Position numbers and translations under genes: made by a program. The notes under the pieces were generated by a model. It did no database searches. It was not told where the DNA came from and was given only the letters and a program-made list of their open reading frames with translations. From Arthrobacter sp. EM1 (GTDB lineage: Bacteria; Actinomycetota; Actinomycetes; Actinomycetales; Micrococcaceae): DNA of 64,000 nucleotides. The stretch spans positions 310,001 to 374,000 of the forward strand of contig NZ_CP124836.1 in assembly GCF_029964055.1 (NCBI RefSeq). The letters run 5' to 3'. This document shows, piece after piece, positions 16,594 through 27,547 of this stretch. How positions within the stretch are numbered: the stretch's first letter is position 1; each line of letters starts with the position of its first letter.

Positions 16594-17115
16594 TCAGCCG
16601 GGAACGTCACGGAGATAGTCGGAAAGGAATGGTTGCGCCGTCCCGTGCATCACAGCCAGGGCGCGCTCGATATTTCCCGACCGGGTCAGCTCGTCAAGCT
16701 CCCCGCTGCTATCAGGCCCGGCTCCGCCGGGTGCGGCGGTGCGGCGGAGTTCCGCAAGCAACTCCTGCCCGGTGCGCGTCTCGTCCTTCAGCAGCTGAAG
16801 CAGTTCGCGCAGGGCGGTCAAATGCCCGGCCAGGATTTCCGGCCACGGCCCCGGGGGCGCCGCAGCAATCAGCTCGCTCAGCAGCGCTTCAGCAGGCTGG
16901 CCCCAGTCCGCGGCGACAACAGCGGATTCAACACTTCGGGCCAAAGCTTCAAAACGCAAACGGTCCAGAGCGCTCTCCACGTCGGAGGCCGTAAACCTCA
17001 GCCACTCGATGTTGCCGGCCAGGACATGAAGCCGCTGCGTCTCAAGCCTGAACATCAGCAGTTCAAGCTGGCGGCGCTCCTGCCAGAGAGCTGCCGAAAG
17101 TTCGCCTGCACCCAT
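16594..17115 (-). CDS. flgN: FlgN-like flagellar export chaperone
   Basis: A 173-residue, mostly helical protein. It starts MGAGELSAALWQERRQLELLMFRLETQRLHVLAG, a pattern typical of FlgN-type chaperones (conserved Leu-rich first helix followed by a long coiled region). FlgN guards the hook-filament junction proteins FlgK and FlgL before export. The frame is open further upstream, but the ATG at 17115 has an excellent GGGGAAGGAAG ribosome-binding sequence and was chosen. It lies between csrA and the flagellar-type sigma gene. Homology was judged by pattern only, so an unrelated helical protein remains possible. Confidence 0.6.
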   Translation of the reverse strand: MGAGELSAALWQERRQLELLMFRLETQRLHVLAGNIEWLRFTASDVESALDRLRFEALARSVESAVVAADWGQPAEALLSELIAAAPPGPWPEILAGHLTALRELLQLLKDETRTGQELLAELRRTAAPGGAGPDSSGELDELTRSGNIERALAVMHGTAQPFLSDYLRDVPG

Positions 17116-17340
17116 GGGCTTCCTTCCCCTGCCGCCCCGACTGTGAAGCGTTACCGCAATTTCACCCAAGCATTGTCCTGAGATTACACGCGGAATCTGG
17201 AGGAGATGATAAGTTTCGTCTTGGGTGCTGCGCCCGGGCCGTGAATACCGACTTCCATGGGGGAGCGCGGGGCCCATTTTTTGGGTGCGGCTCTTGGTCT
17301 TTTAAGCCTTTTGTAACCCGTCTCATGGGGGGACACTCTA

Positions 17341-18159
17341 TTGAATCGCGTGGAACGCAACGAGATGGTCACGCAGCATCTTCCGCTGGTGGGCTACCTC
17401 GTCTCTGACTTGTGCTCAAAGGCTTCACACCTCTCCCGTGATGACCTGGCGTCTGCTGGTGCTATTGCCCTCATCACTTCTGCTGACGCCTTCAACCCGG
17501 ACCTCGGCGTGCCGTTCGGCGCGTTCGCGCGCCGGCGCATCCTCGGCGCATTTGCTGATGAGATGCGTGCAAGCGACTGGGCCACCCGCTCAGCACGCCG
17601 CCGGATGAAAGAAACCATGTCGGTCCAGGAGACCCTCGCCGCCGCCCTGGGCCGAAAGCCCAGCGTTGACGAGATCGCCGCGGCGCTGGGTGTCCAGCAG
17701 AGTGTTGTGGAGGCGGCGCTGTCCGATGCTTCCCGCACGCTGACGCCGCTGGACGAAGCCGTCGTTGACACGCTGGCTGCCGAAACCATGACCCCGGAGC
17801 ACTCTGTACTCGCGGATGAGCGCCTCCAGTACCTCCGTGCAGCGGTCAAGTCCCTCCCCGAGCGGATGCGCTACGTGGTGGAAGAGATCTACTTCGGGGA
17901 CCGGACGGTCAAGGAATTGGCCGCGGAACTGGGATCCACCCATGCTGCGGTCTCCCAGCAGCGCTCCGAGGCCATCCGGTTGATGCGGGACGGACTGACC
18001 GCCCACTACACGGACCATCCCGGAGAGGCTTTCGAGCCCCAGTCCAGGATCACGCCGCGGCGCCGTAACGACTACCTCTCCCAGCTTGCTGAAGCCACGG
18101 CGGGGGGCATCACCAGGACCCTGTATCCGACCGGGCCGGTGCTCAACCAAGCTGTCTAA
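17341..18159 (+). CDS. fliA: RNA polymerase sigma factor, FliA/WhiG type
   Basis: A 272-residue sigma-70 family factor. Region 2 (about 10-80) reads MVTQHLPLVGYLVSDLC, then DLASAGAIALITSADAFNPDLGVPFGAFARRRILGAFADEMRASDWATRSARR. Region 3 (about 95-140) has GRKPSVDEIAAALGV, and region 4 (about 165-215) has a helix-turn-helix (TVKELAAELGSTHAAVSQQRSEAIRLM). No region 1.1 is present. This matches FliA/WhiG-type factors; the flagellar location favours a sigma-28 role. The TTG start at 17341 has GGGGGGA 7 bp upstream; a GTG at 17350 is an alternative. The C-terminal 50 residues are an extension without known motif. Confidence 0.87.
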   Translation: MNRVERNEMVTQHLPLVGYLVSDLCSKASHLSRDDLASAGAIALITSADAFNPDLGVPFGAFARRRILGAFADEMRASDWATRSARRRMKETMSVQETLAAALGRKPSVDEIAAALGVQQSVVEAALSDASRTLTPLDEAVVDTLAAETMTPEHSVLADERLQYLRAAVKSLPERMRYVVEEIYFGDRTVKELAAELGSTHAAVSQQRSEAIRLMRDGLTAHYTDHPGEAFEPQSRITPRRRNDYLSQLAEATAGGITRTLYPTGPVLNQAV

Positions 18160-18187
18160 GCCATCACGCAACCATGCACCCGAGTGC

Positions 18188-18212
18188 TAGTAAGCCAGCT
18201 TAGTAAGCTAAG
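18188..18212. promoter_or_regulatory. Possible operator upstream of dps
   Basis: TAGTAAGC occurs at 18188-18195 and 18201-18208. The second copy lies inside a perfect palindrome, AGCTTA-G-TAAGCT (18197-18209), and the neighbouring bases also fit CTTAG-TAAG-CTAAG. The site lies about 100 bp before the dps start. It loosely resembles an actinobacterial iron-box half-site, but the match is too weak to name the regulator. Confidence 0.35.
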
Positions 18213-18308
18213 GGAGAAATTTCGGCGGGACCGTGGCTCCCGGACTGCGCCCTGGGGTAGCGTCGGAAATATCGGACGCAACGGTACCGGACCTACCCAG
18301 GAGGACGT

Positions 18309-18788
18309 ATGAAAGCTTCACCGACCCTCACCGCCAATCTTCAGGCAGTGCTCGTAGACCTGATTGAACTGCATGTCCAGGGCAAGCAAGCGCACTGGAA
18401 TATCGTCGGGACAAACTTCCGGGATCTGCACCTGCAGCTGGACGAAATCATTGACGCGGCCCGAGAATTCGCTGATGATCTGGCAGAGCGTATGCGGGCC
18501 CTCCACGCGCTGCCGGATGGCCGGAGCTCCACGGTGTCAAAGTCCACGGCTCTCGCGGAATTCCCAACCGGACTGATCAACACCAAGGACGCCATTGAGC
18601 GGATCGTGGCGGCCCTGGAGGCTGCCGTGGGCACCATGCGCAAGGTCCACGACGAAGTCGATGAAGAAGACCCCACAACGGCGGACCTGCTGCACGCATT
18701 CATCGCCAAGCTTGAGCAGTACGCCTGGATGGTTAACGCGGAGACCATGCGGGCCAGCGCCAGCGTTACGACCCCGGAAGGCAAGTAG
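18309..18788 (+). CDS. dps: Dps family DNA-binding / iron-storage protein
   Basis: A 159-residue, four-helix ferritin-like protein. The ferroxidase residues are visible in HVQGKQAHWNIVGTNFRDLHLQLDEIIDAAREFADDLAERM (His in AHWN, then Asp and Glu in the following helix). Dps forms a 12-subunit shell that oxidises and stores iron and protects DNA. AGGAGG directly precedes the ATG, giving strong initiation. It converges with the MFS transporter gene 14 bp downstream. Confidence 0.95.
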   Translation: MKASPTLTANLQAVLVDLIELHVQGKQAHWNIVGTNFRDLHLQLDEIIDAAREFADDLAERMRALHALPDGRSSTVSKSTALAEFPTGLINTKDAIERIVAALEAAVGTMRKVHDEVDEEDPTTADLLHAFIAKLEQYAWMVNAETMRASASVTTPEGK

Positions 18789-18802
18789 CGCTCCCGGCCC
18801 GG

Positions 18803-20404
18803 CTATTTCGCCTTTGGCACCTTGCGCAGGGCGACGGCGGCCAGCACAGCCGTGCCTGCCATCAGCACCATCGTGATGGCCGCAGTGACGTGGACGCCGG
18901 AATCGAACGCCGTCCGGGCGGCCGCTGTCACCGCTGCGCCCAAGGGTCCAGGCAGCGTGTTGGCTAGTTCTATGGCGCCAGCGAGTGTTTCGGCGGCCTG
19001 GGCCGTTGCGCCCGCCGGCGCCGTTTCGGCGACGCCGGCGGGAAGCCGGAGGTTGTGCTGGTAGGAGGCTGTCAGGATGGAGCCCAGCACGGCTGTTCCG
19101 AGCAAGGATCCGATCTCGTAGCCGGTCTCCGAGATCGCGGCGGCTGCGCCCGATTTCTCGGCCGGGACGGCGCCGAGGATCAGGTCGTTGGAGATGGTTT
19201 CCGCCGAGCCGACGCCCAGGCACAGGACCAGCAGCGCGGCCAGCAGCAGGGCCGGCCCGTTGTTGTGGTTGCCAAACGCGACCAGGCAATACCCCGCGGC
19301 GCTCAGGAGCAGCCCCCCGGCCACCACAAAACCGGGGCGCACCTTCCGCACGAGCGGGACCACCAGCAGGCCTGAGACAACCGTGGCGATAAGTGCCGGC
19401 ACAAGCGCGACGCCGGATTCGGAGGGGGACTGGCCCTCGAGCAGCTGCAGATGCTGGGCCAGGAACAGGATGAAGCCGTTGAAGGAGAACAGCGCAAGCA
19501 CATTCGCCGTAATCGCGGTGCTGAAGACGCTGTTGCTGAACAGGCTGATGTCCAGGAGGGGGGCATTTCCGCCGCCCTGCATCAGGGCACGCTGGCGTCG
19601 GACAAAGACGTAGCCCATCAGCAGGCCGCCGGCGGTGATGGCCAGCGGCGCGGGAGCGAGCCCGTGTGTGGCGATTTCCTTGATGCCGTAGACCACCGGA
19701 ACCATCACCAGCAGGGACAGCAGTACGCTCGGCACGTCCACGCGGCCCGGATGCGGATCGCGGGATTCCGGAACGAGGAGCGGACCGAGCGCCAACAGGG
19801 GCAGGATGATCGGCACCGCGACCAGCAGGATGGCGCCCCACCAGAAGTTCTCAACGAGCCAGCCGCCGAAGATCGGGCCGAGCGCTGCGCCGCCGGAGAA
19901 ACCCGCAGCCCAGATCGCCACCGCGAGCCGTCGACGGTTGGGCTGAGGGAAGATGTTGCGGATCAGCGAAAGGGTGGAGGGCATCAGCATGGCGCCGAAG
20001 AACCCGAGCCCCGCCCGGCCGGCGATGAGCCACTCGGCGCTTGGAGCAAAGGCGGTGACCGCGGAGACAGCCGCGAATCCGGTGCTGCCGATGAACAGCA
20101 GCCGACGGCGGCCGATTCTGTCGCCCAGGCTGCCCATTGCCACGAGCAGGCCGGCCAGCACCAAGGGGTAGGTGTCCACAATCCACAGCAGCTGGATCCC
20201 GGAGGCGTCGAGGCTCCGGGCGATCGACGGCAATGCGAAGGTCAAGGCCGTGTTGTCCACCGCCACCAGCAGCACCGGGAACATCAGCAGCGCCAGCGCC
20301 AGCCAGTCGCGCCAGGGCGCGCGCGGCGGCGCTATGGCTGCTGTATCGCCGGGCTGTGTGCCGAGCGCTTTGGTGCTGTTGTGGCTGACTGCTGTGTTGC
20401 TCAT
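18803..20404 (-). CDS. MFS multidrug exporter, DHA2 (14-TM) type
   Basis: A 533-residue transporter with about 14 hydrophobic segments. Recognisable DHA2/EmrB-SmvA motifs include LLWIVDTYPLVLAGLLVAMGSLGDRIGRRRLLFIGS (motif A with GDRIGRR) and the antiporter motif C-like GFSGGAALGPIFGGWLVENFWWGAI. It probably expels lipophilic cations or antibiotics in exchange for protons. It is divergent from a tetR gene, and a perfect palindrome sits in the 81-bp gap, so it is very likely repressed by that regulator and induced by a substrate. The specific substrate cannot be told from sequence. Confidence 0.93.
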   Translation of the reverse strand: MSNTAVSHNSTKALGTQPGDTAAIAPPRAPWRDWLALALLMFPVLLVAVDNTALTFALPSIARSLDASGIQLLWIVDTYPLVLAGLLVAMGSLGDRIGRRRLLFIGSTGFAAVSAVTAFAPSAEWLIAGRAGLGFFGAMLMPSTLSLIRNIFPQPNRRRLAVAIWAAGFSGGAALGPIFGGWLVENFWWGAILLVAVPIILPLLALGPLLVPESRDPHPGRVDVPSVLLSLLVMVPVVYGIKEIATHGLAPAPLAITAGGLLMGYVFVRRQRALMQGGGNAPLLDISLFSNSVFSTAITANVLALFSFNGFILFLAQHLQLLEGQSPSESGVALVPALIATVVSGLLVVPLVRKVRPGFVVAGGLLLSAAGYCLVAFGNHNNGPALLLAALLVLCLGVGSAETISNDLILGAVPAEKSGAAAAISETGYEIGSLLGTAVLGSILTASYQHNLRLPAGVAETAPAGATAQAAETLAGAIELANTLPGPLGAAVTAAARTAFDSGVHVTAAITMVLMAGTAVLAAVALRKVPKAK

Positions 20405-20410
20405 GGAGAT

Positions 20411-20436
20411 AACTATACCGTCCAGACGGTATAGTT
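20411..20436. promoter_or_regulatory. Operator palindrome between the MFS and tetR genes
   Basis: Perfect 12-bp inverted arms AACTATACCGTC (20411-20422) and GACGGTATAGTT (20425-20436) are separated by CA. The site begins only 7 bp upstream of the MFS start and lies 50 bp before tetR. Length and symmetry fit a TetR-dimer operator. A TATAGT inside the right arm could also serve as a -10 element. Confidence 0.85.
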
Positions 20437-20485
20437 AAGAAATGTCAACCAGAACCCGGTCCGGGCACCGGGCAAGATAGGAATC

Positions 20486-21025
20486 ATGGCCAGAAAACCA
20501 GTTGCCCGCGAAGCCGTCCTTGACGCCTTCGAAACCCTGCTTATCGAAGAAGGCGAGCGTGCCGCCACCCTGGACGCCGTGGCCAAACTCGCCGGCGTCT
20601 CCAAGGGTGGGCTGCTCTATCACTTCCCGACCAAGGAAGCGATGGTCTCGATGCTCCTGGAGCGTTTGGACGGCTTGCTGGCACAAGACCTTGGGGCGAT
20701 GGCGGATGCGCCGGAGGGGGCCGCGGCCTACTTCATCAAGTCCTCCCTGTGGGCGGGCACCCCCCTGGACCGGGTCTTTGTGGCGGCGACCCGGCTGGCC
20801 GAAGTGGCGCACGAAGAGGCCCTCCAGCGATTTGCCGCCGCGCAGGCGGGTTGGCTGGAGTTGCTCGCGGGCGACGTCGGGCCGGCGATGGCCAAGGCGG
20901 TCCTCTATATGGGGGACGGCCTGTACTTCAATGCCATGCTTGCCCGTGGCCCCGGCGGTCCGATGCCGGAGGTCGCTGCGGATCTCGAGAGTCTTCTCGC
21001 CGCCGTCGACCGGCTTCGCGGCTGA
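20486..21025 (+). CDS. TetR family transcriptional repressor
   Basis: A 179-residue regulator. The N-terminal helix-turn-helix (about residues 25-50) reads AATLDAVAKLAGVSKGGLLYHFPTKEAMVSML, a clear TetR_N signature. The C-terminal helices (60-175) form the ligand-binding and dimer domain of the kind seen in regulators of DHA2 pumps. It is divergent from the MFS exporter and the palindrome between them is its likely binding site, so it probably controls both genes. The inducer is unknown. Confidence 0.93.
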   Translation: MARKPVAREAVLDAFETLLIEEGERAATLDAVAKLAGVSKGGLLYHFPTKEAMVSMLLERLDGLLAQDLGAMADAPEGAAAYFIKSSLWAGTPLDRVFVAATRLAEVAHEEALQRFAAAQAGWLELLAGDVGPAMAKAVLYMGDGLYFNAMLARGPGGPMPEVAADLESLLAAVDRLRG

Positions 21026-21195
21026 GGCGGCTCCGCGCCGAAATCGCCGGAAGTGCACGAGGTCGCCGGAAGTTTGCGGCGATCTCGCAGCTGACCCGCG
21101 ACTTCGTGCCGGCGGCGTCGGGAGTTTGCGGACCGGGGCCGGGCATAGGACAATGGAAGCTGTGACTGCGGTCACGAGAAATTGAATATGCCTTT

Positions 21196-21425
21196 GATCT
21201 GCGGCGGGAGAGTTCTGCAAGTAGGTACAAGCAGGCGCCGTAGGAGCAAACCCTCCCCAGGAATCTCTCAGGCCCATGTACCGCCGCGGCAAGGCAACTC
21301 TGGAAAGTAGCAGGCTGTCCTTTGACATGCTGTGCTCACCGACGGTGCAAGCGGAGACCTGCGAGAGCAGGGCTGCGCGGAAACTCTCAGGTCCAATACA
21401 GAGCGGGGAGGAACCCGAATCAATG
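21196..21425 (+). promoter_or_regulatory. Tandem glycine riboswitch upstream of gcvP
   Basis: Two consecutive glycine aptamers. The first (about 21196-21307) shows CGGGAGAGTTC, then GCGCCGTAGGAGCAAACCC, GGAATCTCTCAGGC and ACCGCCGCGG, ending with AACTCTGGAAAG. The second (about 21330-21420) shows CGGAGACCTGCGAGAGCAGGG, GGAAACTCTCAGG and GAGCGGGGAGGAACCCGAA. The GAGAGNNC and ACTCTCAGGC/T elements are diagnostic of the family. Such tandem switches turn on glycine-cleavage genes when glycine is high. The segment ends about 40 bp before the gcvP start. Confidence 0.93.
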
Positions 21426-21462
21426 CTGCGTACCCTGCGCCGCCTTAGTGATGGAGTTCCTT

Positions 21463-24366
<2,904 letters not shown>

Positions 24367-24378
24367 GGACAGCCAACG

Positions 24379-25527
24379 ATGACTGAGAACTACACGGCAC
24401 TGTACGAAGAGCACAAAAAGCTCGGCGCTTCCTTCACGGACTTCGGCGGCTGGCAGATGCCCCTCAAGTACAGCTCCGAACTCGCCGAGCATCACGCCGT
24501 CCGCACGTCTGCGGGCCTGTACGACCTCTCCCACATGGGCGAAGTCTGGGTCACCGGTCCGGACGCGGCCGCTTTCCTGGATTACGCACTGGTCGGCAAG
24601 ATCTCCGCGATGGCGGTCGGCAAGGCAAAGTACTCGCTGATCTGCACCGAGGATGGCGGCATCATCGACGACCTCATCACTTATCGCCGTCCGGCCGCGG
24701 GTGCCGGCGCCGACAAGTTCCTTGTGGTCCCCAACGCCGGCAACGCGAAGGTCGTCGCCGCGGCCCTGGCCGAACGGGCGTCCGGCTTTGACGTCGTGGT
24801 GCGCGACGCCTCAGCGGAGACCGCTCTGATCGCGGTGCAGGGTCCGAAGGCGCAGGAGATCCTGCTGCGGCTGGTTCCGGCCGCTCAGCACGAACTGGTG
24901 ACCGGCCTGAAGTACTACGCCGCCGTCGACGTTCCCGTGATGTTTGGCGGCGCCGGCGAGGAACTTCTGCTGGCCCGCACCGGCTACACCGGTGAGGACG
25001 GCTTCGAGATCTTCGTCGGGAACGGCGACGCGGCAGCCCTTTGGCAGGCGCTCGTCGCCATCGCCGAGGAGGGCGAACTGACGCCTGCCGGGCTTGCGTC
25101 CCGCGACTCGCTCCGGCTCGAGGCCGGGATGCCGCTTTACGGCAATGAGCTCTCCCTTGAGGGCGACCCGTTCGCCGCCGGGCTGGGCCCGGTTGTGGCG
25201 CTCTCCAAAGAAGGGGACTTCGTTGGCAAGGCGGCCCTGGCGGCAAAAAAGGAAGCCGGCGCAGGTGCCACAACGGGCCGCAGGCTGGTTGGGCTCAAGG
25301 GCCTCGGCCGCCGGGCCGGCCGCGGACACTACCCGGTCCTGAAGGACGGTGCCACGGTGGGCGTAGTCACCTCCGGCCAGCCCAGCCCCACCTTGGGCTA
25401 CCCGGTTGCGATGGCCTACGTCGACGTCGAGTGCACCGACCCCGGCACGGCGCTGGACATCGACCTGCGCGGCAAAACCGAAGCTTTCGAAGTTGTGGCA
25501 CTGCCTTTCTACAAGCGCCAAAAATAG
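24379..25527 (+). CDS. gcvT: Aminomethyltransferase (T-protein) of the glycine cleavage system
   Basis: A 382-residue T-protein. It shows the N-terminal motif LYEEHKKLGASFTDFGGWQMPLKYSS, SHMGEVWVTGPDA, and RTGYTGEDGFEIF in the folate-binding domain, with a C-terminal beta domain after residue 290. It releases ammonia from the GcvH-bound intermediate and makes 5,10-methylene-tetrahydrofolate. It begins 12 bp after gcvP. A stable hairpin separates it from gcvH. Confidence 0.97.
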   Translation: MTENYTALYEEHKKLGASFTDFGGWQMPLKYSSELAEHHAVRTSAGLYDLSHMGEVWVTGPDAAAFLDYALVGKISAMAVGKAKYSLICTEDGGIIDDLITYRRPAAGAGADKFLVVPNAGNAKVVAAALAERASGFDVVVRDASAETALIAVQGPKAQEILLRLVPAAQHELVTGLKYYAAVDVPVMFGGAGEELLLARTGYTGEDGFEIFVGNGDAAALWQALVAIAEEGELTPAGLASRDSLRLEAGMPLYGNELSLEGDPFAAGLGPVVALSKEGDFVGKAALAAKKEAGAGATTGRRLVGLKGLGRRAGRGHYPVLKDGATVGVVTSGQPSPTLGYPVAMAYVDVECTDPGTALDIDLRGKTEAFEVVALPFYKRQK

Positions 25528-25531
25528 TCCC

Positions 25532-25554
25532 GCCGGTTCCTGGCGGGAACCGGC
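25532..25554 (+). promoter_or_regulatory. Hairpin between gcvT and gcvH
   Basis: GCCGGTTCC (25532-25540) pairs perfectly with GGAACCGGC (25546-25554) around a 5-base loop. No T-run follows, so it is not a strong terminator. It may be an attenuator or an mRNA 3'-end stabiliser that tunes gcvH relative to gcvP and gcvT; the role is inferred. Confidence 0.45.
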
Positions 25555-25625
25555 TCCGGCAGGTACTTAACCGGGCAACAAATCGATTTAGCACCAACGA
25601 CCACTCCAAGACTTAGGAAAAGCAC

Positions 25626-26021
25626 ATGGCAAAAGTAGCTCCTGAACTGCAGTATTCCGACGAGCACGAGTGGGTTGCGCGGGACTCCGGCAACGCCGGA
25701 TCAAACATTGTCTCCATCGGCATCTCCGCCGTCGCCACGGACGCCCTCGGCGACATCGTTTACGTGGACCTGCCCGAAGTTGGTGCCGCGGTGACGGCAG
25801 GGCAGACCTGCGGCGAGGTTGAGTCCACCAAATCGGTCTCGGACCTCTACGCCCCCGTCACCGGCGAGGTCACCGAGATCAACCCCGCCGTCATCGACGA
25901 CCCGGCGCTGATCAACAACGATCCTTACGGCGCAGGCTGGCTCTTCAAGGTGGCCGCGGAATCAGAGGGCCCGTTGCTCTCCGCACAGGACTACGCATCC
26001 AAGAATGGCGGCGAACTGTGA
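25626..26021 (+). CDS. gcvH: Glycine cleavage system H protein
   Basis: A 131-residue lipoyl carrier protein. The lipoylated Lys is in [20 protein letters not shown] (about residue 65-72), preceded by YSDEHEWV and [15 protein letters not shown], all typical of GcvH. It shuttles the aminomethyl group between the P, T and L proteins. Its stop overlaps the GTG start of glyA (GTGA), so the two are translated together. The L-protein (lipoamide dehydrogenase) is not in the window and is usually encoded elsewhere. Confidence 0.97.
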   Translation: MAKVAPELQYSDEHEWVARDSGNAGSNIVSIGISAVATDALGDIVYVDLPEVGAAVTAGQTCGEVESTKSVSDLYAPVTGEVTEINPAVIDDPALINNDPYGAGWLFKVAAESEGPLLSAQDYASKNGGEL

Positions 26022-27346
26022 GCGGCGCAGCGACCGGCATCGCAGCGGCCTTCGAACCGGTGGTCTCGCCGAGCCTGGACGTGGAGCTGTCGGTGCTGGA
26101 TCCGGAGATCGCCAAGAAGATCGACGCCGAACTGGCCCGCCAGCGGGACGGCCTGGAGATGATCGCCTCGGAAAACCACACTGCCAAGGCCGTGATGCAG
26201 GCGCAGGGTTCCGTGCTGACCAACAAGTACGCAGAGGGCTACCCCGGCAAGCGGTACTACGGCGGCTGCGAGCACGTCGACGTGATCGAACAGCTTGCGA
26301 TCGACCGGGTCAAAGCCCTGTTCGGCGCAGAGTACGCCAATGTCCAGCCGCACTCCGGCGCGCAGGCCAACGCCTCGGTTATGCACGCCTTGATCCGTCC
26401 GGGTGACACGATCATGGGCCTGAACCTGGCGCACGGCGGCCACCTGACCCATGGCATGAAGATCAACTTCTCCGGTCGTCTGTACAACGTGATCCCTTAC
26501 CAGGTCCGGGAAGATGACCACCGGATCGACATGGCGGAGGTCGAGCGACTGGCCCAGGAGCACAAGCCGGCCCTGATCGTTGCCGGCTGGTCCGCTTATG
26601 CGCGCCAGCTCGACTTTGCGGAGTTCCGCCGGATTGCCGACTCGGTGGGTGCCTACCTGATGGTGGACATGGCCCATTTCGCCGGGCTGGTTGCCGCCGG
26701 GCTGCACCCGTCGCCGGTGCCGCACGCGCACGTGACCACCTCCACCACGCACAAGACCCTCGCCGGTCCGCGCGGCGGCATCATCCTGACCAACGACGCC
26801 GACATCGCCAAGAAGATCAACTCCGCAGTGTTCCCCGGTCAACAGGGTGGCCCGCTGGAGCACGTGATCGCCGGCAAGGCTGTGGCCTTCAAGATCGCAG
26901 CTTCGCCTGAATTCAAGGAGCGCCAGGAACGTGTCCTGGCCGGCGCGCGGATCCTGGCCGAGCGCCTAATCCAGCCGGACGTCACTGCCAAGGGAATCAA
27001 CGTGATTTCCGGCGGCACCGACGTGCACCTGGTCCTCGTGGACCTGCGCGACTGCGAGCTCAACGGGCAGGAAGCCGAGGACCGGCTCGCGGACATCGAC
27101 ATCACCGTCAACCGCAACGCCGTCCCGTTTGACCCCCGGCCGCCGATGGTCACCTCCGGACTGCGGATCGGCACCCCGGCGCTGGCAACCCGCGGCTTCG
27201 GCGAGGCTGCTTTTGCCGAGGTTGCGGATATCATCGCTGAGGCGCTGATCGCCGACGCCGGCGCGGACCTGTCCGGACTGCGCGCCCGGGTGGAGGCCCT
27301 GGCCGCCGCCCACCCGCTCTACCCGTCGGTTGCTAACCTCGGTTAA
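26018..27346 (+). CDS. glyA: Serine hydroxymethyltransferase
   Basis: A 442-residue PLP enzyme. It shows [36 protein letters not shown] and the PLP Lys (K246) in [15 protein letters not shown]. It condenses glycine with methylene-tetrahydrofolate to serine, using the folate product made by GcvT. In this operon it allows two glycines to give one serine. The family normally has about 420-430 residues; the N-terminal 20 residues are an extension. The GTG start overlaps gcvH by 4 bp, so the longer N-terminus is probably genuine. Confidence 0.97.
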   Translation: MSGAATGIAAAFEPVVSPSLDVELSVLDPEIAKKIDAELARQRDGLEMIASENHTAKAVMQAQGSVLTNKYAEGYPGKRYYGGCEHVDVIEQLAIDRVKALFGAEYANVQPHSGAQANASVMHALIRPGDTIMGLNLAHGGHLTHGMKINFSGRLYNVIPYQVREDDHRIDMAEVERLAQEHKPALIVAGWSAYARQLDFAEFRRIADSVGAYLMVDMAHFAGLVAAGLHPSPVPHAHVTTSTTHKTLAGPRGGIILTNDADIAKKINSAVFPGQQGGPLEHVIAGKAVAFKIAASPEFKERQERVLAGARILAERLIQPDVTAKGINVISGGTDVHLVLVDLRDCELNGQEAEDRLADIDITVNRNAVPFDPRPPMVTSGLRIGTPALATRGFGEAAFAEVADIIAEALIADAGADLSGLRARVEALAAAHPLYPSVANLG

Positions 27347-27404
27347 GGGTTCCGGGGCCGGCCCCTCGGGGTCTTGCCCGCCGCCGCTTTGGTGAGTCGC
27401 GAAC

Positions 27405-27503
27405 GGTGGTTGGGTGGGGTCCGGAAGCGTGCGTCTAAGGGCGTGCGACGTCCGCTCAGCTAGCGGCGTCGACCGAGCACGCGGAGGAGCCCGCCCAACC
27501 ACC
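27405..27503. repeat. Long imperfect inverted repeat between glyA and sdaA
   Basis: The outer arms are GGTGGTTGGG (27405-27414) and CCCAACCACC (27494-27503). Pairing continues inward through GTCC/GGAG and AGCGTGC/GCACGC with few mismatches. An inner hairpin, CGACGTCCGCT against AGCGGCGTCG, lies at about 27447-27471. The whole folds into a stem-loop of about 100 nt with no T-run. It could be a terminator, an mRNA stabiliser or a dispersed palindromic element. The 201-bp gap holds no gene. Confidence 0.6.
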
Positions 27504-27547
27504 AACCCCAGCCCCGCCCGAACGCAGTGTCTAGTTAGGATTCAGTA

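Noticed and set aside
21322..21462. Upstream extension of gcvP to 21322
   Set aside because: It would place coding sequence inside the second glycine aptamer and adds residues not resembling GcvP.
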